From Pseudomonadota bacterium (lineage in GTDB: Bacteria; Myxococcota_A; UBA796; SXON01): a stretch of DNA of 64,000 nucleotides. Below, one piece after another: positions 8,570-16,372 of this stretch. Location: positions 1 through 64,000 of the forward strand of contig JAUXQH010000115.1 in assembly GCA_030685065.1 (NCBI GenBank). Direction: 5' to 3'. The position numbers and the translations under genes are program-made. Within the stretch, counting starts at the first letter, position 1, and every line of letters begins with the position of its first letter. The notes under the pieces are model-generated. The model made no database searches, was not told where the DNA came from, and saw only the letters and a program-made list of their open reading frames with translations.

Positions 8570-9568
8570 ATGAGAGCCGCGGTCTCCCTCCCGCGCCTGG
8601 TCGTCGTCACGCGAAAGTCGGCGCTGACGCAGCTCCGCGCGCGCCACGGCACCACCGGCCAGGCCAAGTTCTACCTCGCGTCGCGCAAGCAGAAGCTGGA
8701 CACCTACGAGGACGGGGACGCGCGGCTCGAGGCTGGGCTCGCGACGGTGCTCTCGGCGCTCCCGTCCGAGCGCCGCCGGGCGCGGGTCGACCGCGACGAG
8801 CTCGATCGCTTCGTGTTCGAGCCCGAGGACATCGTGTTCGTGGTGGGGCAGGATGGCCTCGTGGCGAACGTGGCGAAGTACCTGGACAAGCAGCCCGTCA
8901 TCGGGATCAACCCCGACCCCTCGCGCTTCGACGGCGTGTTGTGTCGCATCCCGCCCGGATCCGCGGCGGCGGCGCTCGCCTGGTTCGAGGCTGACAAGCT
9001 CGGATTGGTATCGGCGGGGCCGCGCGCCGCCTTCGCGGAGGAGCGCCGGACGATGGCGCTGGTCGAGCGGGAGGATGGCCAGCGGCTGCGCGCGTTGAAC
9101 GAGGTGTTCATCGGGCATCGCACCCACCAGTCCGCGCGGTATCTGCTCACGACGAACGGCAAGAGCGAACACCAGTCGTCGTCCGGGATCATCTGCGCCA
9201 CCGGCACCGGCGCGACGGGGTGGGCACGTTCGATCGCCGTCCAGCGCGGCCTGGTGGAGCGCCTCCCTACGCCCACCGCGGCGTCCCTGACCTGGTTCGT
9301 GCGCGAGCCGTTCCCGAGCGTCTCGACCGGCACGACCCTCGATGTCGGCGCCGTGACGCGGGACGACGTGCTCACCGTGGTGTCCGAGATGGGGGAGGAC
9401 GGCGTGATCTTCGCCGACGGGATCGAGGGAGACCGCCTGGAGTTCAGCAGCGGCCAGATCGCGAAGGTGCGGGTGGACAGCGGGGTGCTGCGCCTGATCG
9501 TGCCCAGCCGGCCGGGGGGCCGAAGCCAGGCGACGCGGCTGATACATGACACATCGGCTGACACATGA
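8570..9568 (+). CDS. NAD kinase-like protein
   Basis: A 332-residue member of the ATP-NAD kinase/diacylglycerol kinase-like fold. The usual GGDG phosphate loop appears as GQDG (near residue 93-96). An ALNEVFIGHR segment matches the family NE motif, and ATGTGATGW replaces the common TPTGSTAY loop. These deviations, and a possible N-terminal extension of about 80 residues, suggest a divergent paralogue rather than the housekeeping enzyme. It starts one base after the SPFH gene. Its 3' end overlaps a short repeat array. Confidence 0.78.
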   Translation: MRAAVSLPRLVVVTRKSALTQLRARHGTTGQAKFYLASRKQKLDTYEDGDARLEAGLATVLSALPSERRRARVDRDELDRFVFEPEDIVFVVGQDGLVANVAKYLDKQPVIGINPDPSRFDGVLCRIPPGSAAAALAWFEADKLGLVSAGPRAAFAEERRTMALVEREDGQRLRALNEVFIGHRTHQSARYLLTTNGKSEHQSSSGIICATGTGATGWARSIAVQRGLVERLPTPTAASLTWFVREPFPSVSTGTTLDVGAVTRDDVLTVVSEMGEDGVIFADGIEGDRLEFSSGQIAKVRVDSGVLRLIVPSRPGGRSQATRLIHDTSADT

Positions 9569-9597
9569 CAGCTGATACATGACCGCTGATACATGAC
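9538..9597. repeat. Four copies of a 13-bp direct repeat
   Basis: The sequence GCTGAYACATGAC occurs at 9538, 9557, 9571 and 9585, with spacings of 19, 14 and 14 bases. The first copies overlap the last codons of the NAD-kinase-like gene and the rest run into the gap before the toxin-antitoxin promoter. Iteron-like spacing could mark a protein-binding site, or it may be a slippage product. Confidence 0.7.
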
Positions 9598-9641
9598 GCA
9601 TGTGTCGACGCGTCCGCCGGGCGGGTTGATCTCGGACGGCA

Positions 9642-9674
9642 GGTGGACTAATATTTAGCGGATCATAGTCCACC
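9642..9674. promoter_or_regulatory. Operator of the toxin-antitoxin operon (inverted repeat)
   Basis: A perfect 9-base inverted repeat, GGTGGACTA and TAGTCCACC, is separated by 15 AT-rich bases including TAATATTTAG. It ends 11 bases before the antitoxin start. Phd/VapC-type operons are autorepressed by the antitoxin or complex binding palindromes at the promoter, so this is read as operator plus promoter. The GGAGGGG ribosome site follows at 9677-9683. Confidence 0.7.
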
Positions 9675-9685
9675 CCGGAGGGGCC

Positions 9686-9925
9686 TTGCCGGTACAGGTC
9701 AACGTTCATGACGCCAAGACGCAGTTCTCAGCGCTCCTCGACCGCGTGCTGGCGGGAGAGGAGATCATCATCGCAAAGGCGGGGACCCCCGTCGCGAGGC
9801 TCACGCCCCTTCTGCCCGGTACCGGTCGGGCGCGGGTGCCCGGATCGCGGGTCGGTCGGATGCGGATGGCCGCCGACTTCGACGAGCCGCTGCCGGAGGA
9901 CTTCCTGTCGGGCGATCTCCCGTGA
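9686..9925 (+). CDS. Phd/YefM-family antitoxin
   Basis: A 79-residue protein beginning with VNVHDAKTQFSALLDRVLAGEE, the typical N-terminal DNA-binding and dimerisation part of Phd/YefM antitoxins. AGTPVARLTPL follows, and then a disordered toxin-wrapping tail. The start is TTG, fixed by the GGAGGGG box 4-8 bases upstream and the absence of another in-frame start. Its last codons overlap the GTG of the toxin gene (GTGA). Confidence 0.88.
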   Translation: MPVQVNVHDAKTQFSALLDRVLAGEEIIIAKAGTPVARLTPLLPGTGRARVPGSRVGRMRMAADFDEPLPEDFLSGDLP

Positions 9926-10308
9926 AGTTCTTGCTCGACACGCACGCGCTCCTGTTCTGGGTGTACGAGCCGGCCCGATTGGGGGCGCTGGCGCTGCGTG
10001 CCATGGCGGATCGCGACAATCAGATCTTCTGGAGCACGGCCAGCTCCTGGGAGGTGGCCATCAAGGTCGGCCTGGGGAAGCTGGAGTTGGATGGCCCGGT
10101 GTCCGAGGTGATCCCTTCGGAGCTGCTGCGGCATGGGTTCACCCTCCTGCCGATCGACCACGCCCACGTGCTGGCGGTCGCGGAGCTCCCCCGCCACCAT
10201 GGAGACCCGTTCGATCGGCTCCTGGTCGCGCAGGCACAGGCCGAGCGCCTGACCCTCCTGACCGCCGATCCCCGCATCGCCGCCTACGACATCGCCATCG
10301 TCTGGTAG
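9922..10308 (+). CDS. PIN-domain toxin (VapC family)
   Basis: A 128-residue PIN-domain ribonuclease. The acidic residues of the active site are present: D6 in LLDTHALLFW, E in SWEVAIK, D in DPFDRLLVAQA and D in LLTADPRI. This form is typical of PhdYefM-partnered VapC proteins that cleave RNA when the antitoxin is degraded. It starts with GTG overlapping the antitoxin stop, so the two are translationally coupled. Confidence 0.9.
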   Translation: MKFLLDTHALLFWVYEPARLGALALRAMADRDNQIFWSTASSWEVAIKVGLGKLELDGPVSEVIPSELLRHGFTLLPIDHAHVLAVAELPRHHGDPFDRLLVAQAQAERLTLLTADPRIAAYDIAIVW

Positions 10309-10330
10309 CCAGCGGCGCCCGCCCGCCCGA

Positions 10331-11326
10331 TCACCCCTGCTTCTTCCAGCCCAGCTGGCCGAGCAGATCGTCTGTCATCGCGGCCAGGTCCCAGCGGGGC
10401 TTCCAGCCCCAGTCGGCACGCGCGGGTGCGTCCTCCAGGGCGCGCGGCCACGAGTCGAGGATGGCCTGGCGGAAGTCGGGCACGTAGCGGACCGTGAACG
10501 AACCCACCCGCTGGGCGAGGGCCGCCGCGATGTCCGCGGCCGAGGGGGACATCGCCGCGACGTTGTAGGTGCGACGGGAGAGGCTGGCGGCGGGGGCGGC
10601 CGCCAGCTCGGTGATCGCGCGGATCGCGTCCGGCATGTACATGAACGGGATGGTCGTGTCGGGCCGACAGAACACCTCGACCTCGCGCTTGCCCTCGGCC
10701 GCAGCGAAGTACAGGAGGTTCGCGAAGTCGGACGAGCCGCCGCCCGGAGGCGCCGTGTTGAGCAGGCCCGGGAAGCGGATGCCGCGGAAGTCCACGCCCT
10801 GCTTCGCCGCGGCGTAGCTGCCGAGCAGCTCACCGACGACCTTGGTGATCCCGTACATCGACGTCGGGAGCATGGGGTACACGTCGGGAGTGACGGCGGG
10901 GGTTTCGGTCTGGCCGGGCAGCGGGCCGAACGCGGCGATGGACGAGGGCACGATGAGCCGCGGCGCGACGGGGGCCCCGAGCTTGGACAACGTGCTCATG
11001 ACCTCCCGCGTCGTGTCCACGTTGATGCGCCAGCAGAGATCCGGGTCCTTCTCGCCCGTGGCCGAGAGCAGGGCCGCGAGGTGGTAGGTCACGTCGGGGC
11101 GCAGCTCGCGGATGAGCCCGGTGAGCGCGGGGGTGTCGAGCACGTCGAGCCGCTGCCAGCGGCTCCGCACGCCGGCGGCCCCGAGGCCCTTCTCGAGCAC
11201 ATCCCACCCGGCGGTCTCCTCCGGCGGGAGCCGATCGGCCAGCACGACCTCGTGCCCCTGCTCGACCAACACCGGCCCCAGCTCCGACCCGATCTGCCCC
11301 ACCCCGATCACCAGGATCCGCGCCAC
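10331..11326 (-). CDS. NAD-dependent epimerase/SDR, L-threonine 3-dehydrogenase-like
   Basis: A 331-residue extended short-chain dehydrogenase. The N-terminal ILVIGVGQIGSEL is a Rossmann nucleotide site (GxGxxG). The catalytic YxxxK is in SMYGITKVVGELL, and the C-terminus SWPRALEDAPARADWGWKP matches the epimerase-type threonine dehydrogenases. These oxidise L-threonine to 2-amino-3-ketobutyrate with NAD. A GTG start at 11326 with GGCGGAGG upstream gives the correct N-terminus; the frame is open further but without homology. It is divergent from the glycosyltransferase/radical SAM operon. Confidence 0.85.
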   Translation of the reverse strand: MARILVIGVGQIGSELGPVLVEQGHEVVLADRLPPEETAGWDVLEKGLGAAGVRSRWQRLDVLDTPALTGLIRELRPDVTYHLAALLSATGEKDPDLCWRINVDTTREVMSTLSKLGAPVAPRLIVPSSIAAFGPLPGQTETPAVTPDVYPMLPTSMYGITKVVGELLGSYAAAKQGVDFRGIRFPGLLNTAPPGGGSSDFANLLYFAAAEGKREVEVFCRPDTTIPFMYMPDAIRAITELAAAPAASLSRRTYNVAAMSPSAADIAAALAQRVGSFTVRYVPDFRQAILDSWPRALEDAPARADWGWKPRWDLAAMTDDLLGQLGWKKQG

Positions 11327-11463
11327 GCCTGCCTCCGCCCCGCGCCATCCGGGGACGCCGGGCCCCGGCCGTGTAGCCGCTCGACGGCCTGCTGACCATG
11401 AGGAGACGCTACGGCGCATCGCTTCGCGTGCTCGCGGCGAGGGCCCGCCATACGTCGCCCGTC

Positions 11464-13041
11464 ATGAAGACCGTCCGCGTGCTCGGCTACGCCATCAACG
11501 GCCGCGGCATGGGCCACCTCACGCGGCAGCTCGCCATCCTGCGCTGGGTCCGCCGCCTCGCGCAGACGGCGGGGGTCAAGGCGGAGTGCTGGATCCTCAC
11601 GTCGTCCGAGGCCGACACGCTCGCGCGGCGCGAGGGCATCCCGTCGATCAAGATCCCGTCGAAGTCCTCGATGCGCGACGCGGGGCTGGAGCCCGCTCGC
11701 TACCTCGCGGTCGCGCGGGCGTGGGTGCTCCAGGCGGTCGCGACGCTCCAGCCGGACGTGCTGGTGGTCGACACGTTCCCAGCCGGGAGCTTCGGCGAGC
11801 TGGCCGCGGCGCTCGAGCTGGTCCGCCGGCGCGTGCTCGTCCGCCGCGCGATGAAGCCCGAGGCCGCAAAGGAGGCGGCGTTCGACGCGCTCCTCCCCCT
11901 CTACGACCGCGTCATCGTCCCGGACGAGGCGGCATCGCCGATCCTCCTGCGGGAGCGCCCGGAGCTGCAGTCCCGCGCCTCGGCCCGGTCCGCGTTGGGC
12001 GTGCCCGATGGAAGGCGGGTGTGTTGGGTGGCGCTCGGCGGCGGCGGAGACCCGAGCACCGCCACGGTGCTCCCCCGCGTGGTCGACCTCGTGCGCGCCG
12101 CGGGCTGGCACGTCGTGGTAGCCGCGGGCCCGCTGTACGTGGGCCCCGAGCGGCGCGGAGAGGGGGTCACCTGGCTCGACCGGTACGCCAGCATGGAGCT
12201 GCTCCCCGCCGCGGACGCCGCCGTCTCCGCGGGGGGCTACAACAGCGTGCACGAGCTGCGCTTCGTCGGGATCCCGACCGTGTTCCTGCCCCAGGAGAAG
12301 CTCGCCGACGATCAAGGCGCGCGCGCCCTCGCCGCGGCGCTCGGCCCCGTGGCCCGCCGCCTCGAAGACGTGCCTGGACTGCTCGCCGCGCTCGCCCCCG
12401 TCGCACCCGCCGGAACGAACGGCGCACGCGCCGCCGCGGCCGCGGTGCTCTCCCTCGCCCTCGACCCGGCCGACGTCGCGGCCGCCCTCGCCCGCTGGGA
12501 TGACGACACGCTCGCCGCCCTGCAGGGCGCGGACATCGACGACGAGCGGGCCATGGGGCTCCTCCGCCTCTTCGGCGCCGAGCCTCCCTCCGCCACGAGC
12601 CGCCGCCGCGCCGTGCTCGCTGACCTCCGCGATCGGGGCGTCGACGTGCCCGACATCCGCTCGCAGCCCGGCGCCTCGGTGCCCCGCTTCGTCGCGCTGT
12701 GCCGAGCGTCCGGGGTGAGCGTCACCCAGGCGATGCCCGTCGCCGAAGCGCTGGCGCGGCGCTTCCCGGCCGCGGGGCCCGCCGACGTGCTCGCGGCCTG
12801 TGTCACTCTTTTCCCGGTCTTCGCCCCGTGGCAGGATTGGATGGGCGTCCTCTCGCTCCTCCGGGCCCTGCCGACCCAACGGGAATACGCGCTCTCCGCG
12901 TTCAGCAGCGAGTTTTCGCGCTGGCTCGGCGACGCGGAGGATCCGTACGCCGCGCTCAAGCGGCTCCACGGCCTCGAAGGCGGGGGCGCCCGCCCGCTCG
13001 CCGAGGTGATGCGGATGCGCGGCAGCGTCGTGGAGGGATGA
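11464..13041 (+). CDS. MurG-like glycosyltransferase with helical C-terminal extension
   Basis: 525 residues from the ATG at 11464. The N-terminal half has the GT-B fold start VLGYAINGRGMGHLTRQL and a later nucleotide-sugar site, SAGGYNSVHELRFVGIPTVFLPQ, as in glycosyltransferase family 28/MurG relatives. These transfer sugars from UDP donors. Residues of about 330-525 form an Ala/Arg/Leu-rich helical region that ordinary MurG lacks. The gene is eight bases upstream of a radical SAM gene and appears to lead a five-gene operon. The acceptor is unknown. Confidence 0.8.
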   Translation: MKTVRVLGYAINGRGMGHLTRQLAILRWVRRLAQTAGVKAECWILTSSEADTLARREGIPSIKIPSKSSMRDAGLEPARYLAVARAWVLQAVATLQPDVLVVDTFPAGSFGELAAALELVRRRVLVRRAMKPEAAKEAAFDALLPLYDRVIVPDEAASPILLRERPELQSRASARSALGVPDGRRVCWVALGGGGDPSTATVLPRVVDLVRAAGWHVVVAAGPLYVGPERRGEGVTWLDRYASMELLPAADAAVSAGGYNSVHELRFVGIPTVFLPQEKLADDQGARALAAALGPVARRLEDVPGLLAALAPVAPAGTNGARAAAAAVLSLALDPADVAAALARWDDDTLAALQGADIDDERAMGLLRLFGAEPPSATSRRRAVLADLRDRGVDVPDIRSQPGASVPRFVALCRASGVSVTQAMPVAEALARRFPAAGPADVLAACVTLFPVFAPWQDWMGVLSLLRALPTQREYALSAFSSEFSRWLGDAEDPYAALKRLHGLEGGGARPLAEVMRMRGSVVEG

Positions 13042-13048
13042 AACGGGC

Positions 13049-14095
13049 ATGAAGAACGTCCTGAAGAACGTCGACACCGTCCTCGCCGGCATGCGCGCGG
13101 GCCGCCCCGCCACGGGGCCCTTGCACGTCCACATCGACGTGACGAACACCTGCAACGCGGCCTGCGTCACGTGTTGGGATCACTCCCCGCTCCTCACCAC
13201 CGCGCGTCCCAACGAGTGGAAGCGCCGCCGCCTGCCCCTGGCGCGGTTCCACGCGCTGCTCGACGCGTTGGCCGAGCTCGGCTCCGTGCAGGCCGTGGTC
13301 ATCTCCGGGATGGGCGAGCCGCTCACCCACCCCGACATCTACGAGATGCTCGCGGCGGTAAAAGCGCGCGGGTGGGCCCTCACGTTGATGACCAACCTCG
13401 TCGCGGCGGACATCGAGCGCCTTGCGCCCATCGGCATCGACCAGGTGTTGGTGGGCGTTCAGGGCGCCACCCCCACGAGCCACATGGCGTTCCATCCCGG
13501 GTGGACGGAGGAGCACTTCTTCAAGATGTGCGCGCACCTGCGGGCGCTGAGACGGTCGAGCGCGCGGGTGCGCCACGTGCACGTGATCAACCGCGACACG
13601 GCGCTCGAGGTGCCCGAGATGGTGCGGTTCGGCCGCCTGTTCGGCGCCGATCGGGTCAACTTCAAGCTGGCGAGCCTCGCGGAGGGCACCGAGGCGTGCG
13701 CCATCACCGACGCCCAACGGGAGTGGCTGCTGGCCGAGGGCATCCCCGAGGCCCGGCGCCTCGCCGAACAGTGGGGCGTTCCGACGAACCTCGACCTGTT
13801 CGAGCGCCAGGTGCGGCCCGGCGGCCTCGTGACCGTGCCGATCGCGGAGGTCGGCTGCTGGATGGGGTACGTCTACACGCGCGTGACCGTCGATGAAGAG
13901 GTGCTCTACTGCTGCAACACCGAGGTGAAGGTGGGCAGCCTGCGGGACACCCCCTTCGCGGCGTTGTGGGAGGGTCCCAGGTGGCAATCGCTCCGTGACA
14001 CGCTGGGCGCGGGCCAGTTCCTACCGGGATGCGAGCGGTGCGGAAAGTTCGAGCAGAACGTGAAGTGGGCGGCGCGCCTCGCGGATCCGGCGTGA
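13049..14095 (+). CDS. Radical SAM/SPASM domain protein
   Basis: A 348-residue radical SAM enzyme. The [4Fe-4S] cluster motif is CNAACVTC (CxxxCxxC) at about residues 36-43. A GMGEPLTHPD segment marks the SAM-binding strand. A C-terminal cysteine set, with GCW, YCCN and CERCG, resembles a SPASM auxiliary-cluster domain. Such proteins carry out radical chemistry on peptides, sugars or alcohols. The stop overlaps the GTG of the next radical SAM gene (GTGA). The substrate is not evident and no small precursor peptide gene was found beside it. Confidence 0.87.
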   Translation: MKNVLKNVDTVLAGMRAGRPATGPLHVHIDVTNTCNAACVTCWDHSPLLTTARPNEWKRRRLPLARFHALLDALAELGSVQAVVISGMGEPLTHPDIYEMLAAVKARGWALTLMTNLVAADIERLAPIGIDQVLVGVQGATPTSHMAFHPGWTEEHFFKMCAHLRALRRSSARVRHVHVINRDTALEVPEMVRFGRLFGADRVNFKLASLAEGTEACAITDAQREWLLAEGIPEARRLAEQWGVPTNLDLFERQVRPGGLVTVPIAEVGCWMGYVYTRVTVDEEVLYCCNTEVKVGSLRDTPFAALWEGPRWQSLRDTLGAGQFLPGCERCGKFEQNVKWAARLADPA

Positions 14096-14979
14096 TCGCC
14101 GCTGCGGGAGCAGGGGTGACAGGCCGCCAGCGCACCGTGGAGTGGCAGGTGGCGGGGGCGTGCAACTACGATTGCACGTATTGCATCCAGTCTCCCAAGT
14201 ACCGGCGCGGGCGGCCCGACGCTGCCCAGGTAGACCGGGCGATCGATACGTTCGCCGCGCTGCCCGGCTCCTGGGAGATCAAGTGTTCCGGCGGGGAGGC
14301 CTTCGCCCACCCCCTGTTCCTCGACCAGATCGTCCCCGGCCTGATGGACCGCACGCCGCACACCCTCTCGGTCCTCACCAACCTCTCGGCGTCGCGAGAG
14401 GATCTGGCCCGCTTCACCGCGCTCACCCGCGGCCGCCTGCGCGTGTTCTCCGCGTCGCTCCACCTCGAATTCGTGTCGGTCGACGCGTTCGTGGAGAAGG
14501 CGCGCGAGCTCGTCGACGCGCTCGATCCCGGCGTGCGGTTCGTCGTCAACCAGGTGGTGTTTCCAGGGCGCGAGGCCGAGGCGGCCGCGTGCAAGGCCCA
14601 GGTCGAAGCCGCGGGCTTGCGCTGGTTTCCCCAGCTCTACAAGGTGAAGGGCGGGGTGGCCGAGTATCCGGACGCCGCGGCGCTCCACGCGCTCCTCGGG
14701 GATGCGCCCGGCCCCCGACAGGCCAACCTCGCGCCCAGCTACCGCGGCCGCCGGTGCTGGTCCGGAGTCGACTACTTCACGGTCGACAAGGACGGCGCCG
14801 CGTGGTCCTGCCGCACGGCCAAGCGTCACGGCGCGGGCCACCTCGGCAACCTGTTCGACGGCACGCTCCGCCTCCGCGACACGCCCGCCGCCTGCCCCTG
14901 GGACATCTGCCCCTGCACCGTGCCCGCCAACCGCGGGATGATCGAGGGCGTCGGCGCCGCGCTCGTAGAGGACGCGTGA
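14092..14979 (+). CDS. Radical SAM protein, first of a tandem pair
   Basis: About 295 residues. The cluster motif is CNYDCTYC near the N-terminus, followed by EIKCSGGEAFAHP as the SAM-binding segment. The C-terminal third carries five cysteines (CWSG, SCR, CPWDICPC) that form a probable twitch or SPASM-like auxiliary site. It is clearly a paralogue of the next gene, with the same order of motifs including TNLSA, FSASLHLE and LGNLFDGT. GTG at 14092 overlaps the previous stop; GTG at 14116, with GGGAG upstream, is an alternative start. Confidence 0.85.
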   Translation: MIAAAGAGVTGRQRTVEWQVAGACNYDCTYCIQSPKYRRGRPDAAQVDRAIDTFAALPGSWEIKCSGGEAFAHPLFLDQIVPGLMDRTPHTLSVLTNLSASREDLARFTALTRGRLRVFSASLHLEFVSVDAFVEKARELVDALDPGVRFVVNQVVFPGREAEAAACKAQVEAAGLRWFPQLYKVKGGVAEYPDAAALHALLGDAPGPRQANLAPSYRGRRCWSGVDYFTVDKDGAAWSCRTAKRHGAGHLGNLFDGTLRLRDTPAACPWDICPCTVPANRGMIEGVGAALVEDA

Positions 14980-15809
14980 CCCTCGCGCCCCCCTACCCGC
15001 TCGAAGGCGTGGTCTCGTGGAACATGAACACCACGTGCAACTACCGTTGTACGTACTGCACCCAACGCTTCCTCGACGACCGCACGCGGTGGGCCCGGGA
15101 TCTCCCCGCCTTCGTGGCCGCGTTCGCGCGCCTTCCCGGTGACTGGGAGATCAAGCTGTCGGGAGGCGAGCCCTTCTTGCACCCCGGCTTTCTCGGGCTG
15201 GTCGAAGCGTTGGTGACACAAGGGCGGCGGGTCAGCGTCGTGACCAACCTCTCCGCCAAGGAGAAGACGCTCCTGCGCTTCGCCTCGCTCACGGCCGCCC
15301 GCCCAGGGGTCATCTCCGCGTCGCTCCACCTCGAGCACGCCGATCCGGAGGCCTTCCGCGCGAAGGCGGAGCGCCTGGCCGCGGCGCACGCGGGCCGGCT
15401 CTGTGTCACGTGCGTCGCTACGCGCACAAACCTGCCACGCCTCGCGGAGCTGCGCGCCGCCTTCGCTCCCCTGCCCTTCAAGGTCCAGCCCGAGAAGCAG
15501 GACCGCGAGGTCATCGACTACGGCGAGGACGAGCGGGACGCGCTCGAGGCCCTGGGGGGCCACAACGGCACCGGGGAGATCGCCCCCGACTACGAGGGGC
15601 GCGCCTGCTGGGCCGGCGCCCGCTACTTCATCGTGGACGACCGCGGCGAGGCCTACCGCTGCTACCCCTCGCGACGCGTCCGCGGCGAGCGGCTCGGCAA
15701 CCTGCTCGACGGGACGTTCCGCCCGCGCTTTGCCGCGGAGCCGTGCCGGTATACCTACTGCAACTGCACGGTGCCGCGCGAACGCGGCATGGTGCGCGGA
15801 GGCCCCTGA
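14976..15809 (+). CDS. Radical SAM protein, second of a tandem pair
   Basis: 277 residues with cluster motif CNYRCTYC, SAM-binding segment EIKLSGGEPFLHP and C-terminal cysteines in the same pattern as the preceding paralogue (CWAG, RCY, CRYTYCNC, then TVPRERGM). The pair arose by gene duplication and has diverged in the central region, so they may act on two related substrates or form a heterodimer. GTG start overlaps the previous stop (GTGA), and its own stop overlaps the next ATG (TGATG). Confidence 0.85.
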   Translation: MTLAPPYPLEGVVSWNMNTTCNYRCTYCTQRFLDDRTRWARDLPAFVAAFARLPGDWEIKLSGGEPFLHPGFLGLVEALVTQGRRVSVVTNLSAKEKTLLRFASLTAARPGVISASLHLEHADPEAFRAKAERLAAAHAGRLCVTCVATRTNLPRLAELRAAFAPLPFKVQPEKQDREVIDYGEDERDALEALGGHNGTGEIAPDYEGRACWAGARYFIVDDRGEAYRCYPSRRVRGERLGNLLDGTFRPRFAAEPCRYTYCNCTVPRERGMVRGGP

Positions 15810-16333
15810 TGCTCGCCGGCAGAATGAAGTTGAACACGTTCATCGCGATGCTCGCGGTCGGCGGCGGATGTGGCCTCGCGGGGTTCGCGTTCGCCACGTA
15901 CACGATGTCGCCGGACAGCCCCCCGCAGGCCGCGCCGACGCCCGTGGTCCTGATGCCCGCGCCCGCTCCCCCGCCGACCGCCCCGATCGAGGCGGTCCTC
16001 GACGCACCCGTGGCCTCTCCGCCCGTCGGCGCTCCCGATCTGGGTGGCGCCCGCGAGATCGACCGGATGGTCATCGGGTACGTCGGCCGCGACATCGGCA
16101 CCGACAAGCTGAAGGACGTGAGCCAGGGCAAGCCCTGGAAGGTCAACGTGTACCAGGACAAGGGCTCCGCCACGGCCAACCGCGCCAAGGTCGATCTGGA
16201 TCGCGACGACAAGTGGGACGAGAAGTTCACGTTCAAGGGCGGCGCCATCACGCGCGACGTGGCCCCCGCGGATGACGAGGCCTACACCCTCTCCTACCGG
16301 TGGGACGGAAAGGACTGGGTCTCCGGCGGCTGA
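15809..16333 (+). CDS. Membrane-anchored protein at the end of the radical SAM operon
   Basis: 174 residues: a single hydrophobic N-terminal segment (about residues 8-32), an Ala/Pro-rich linker of about 50 residues, and a soluble domain of about 90 residues. The soluble domain is charged, with DLDRDDKWDEKFTF. The domain is probably outside the cytoplasm. TGATG overlap with the radical SAM gene argues for co-translation. ATG at 15824 is a possible alternative start. I do not recognise the family. It could be the product or target of the modifying enzymes, but that is only positional inference. Confidence 0.65.
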   Translation: MLAGRMKLNTFIAMLAVGGGCGLAGFAFATYTMSPDSPPQAAPTPVVLMPAPAPPPTAPIEAVLDAPVASPPVGAPDLGGAREIDRMVIGYVGRDIGTDKLKDVSQGKPWKVNVYQDKGSATANRAKVDLDRDDKWDEKFTFKGGAITRDVAPADDEAYTLSYRWDGKDWVSGG

Positions 16334-16372
16334 CGGTCGAGCGTCCCATCCGCATGGCATGATGCCTCTTCC

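Noticed and set aside
14029..16333. Possible short RiPP precursor peptide next to the radical SAM genes
   Set aside because: Genes overlap or nearly abut through the operon, leaving no room, and no small separate frame with a core-like sequence was seen.
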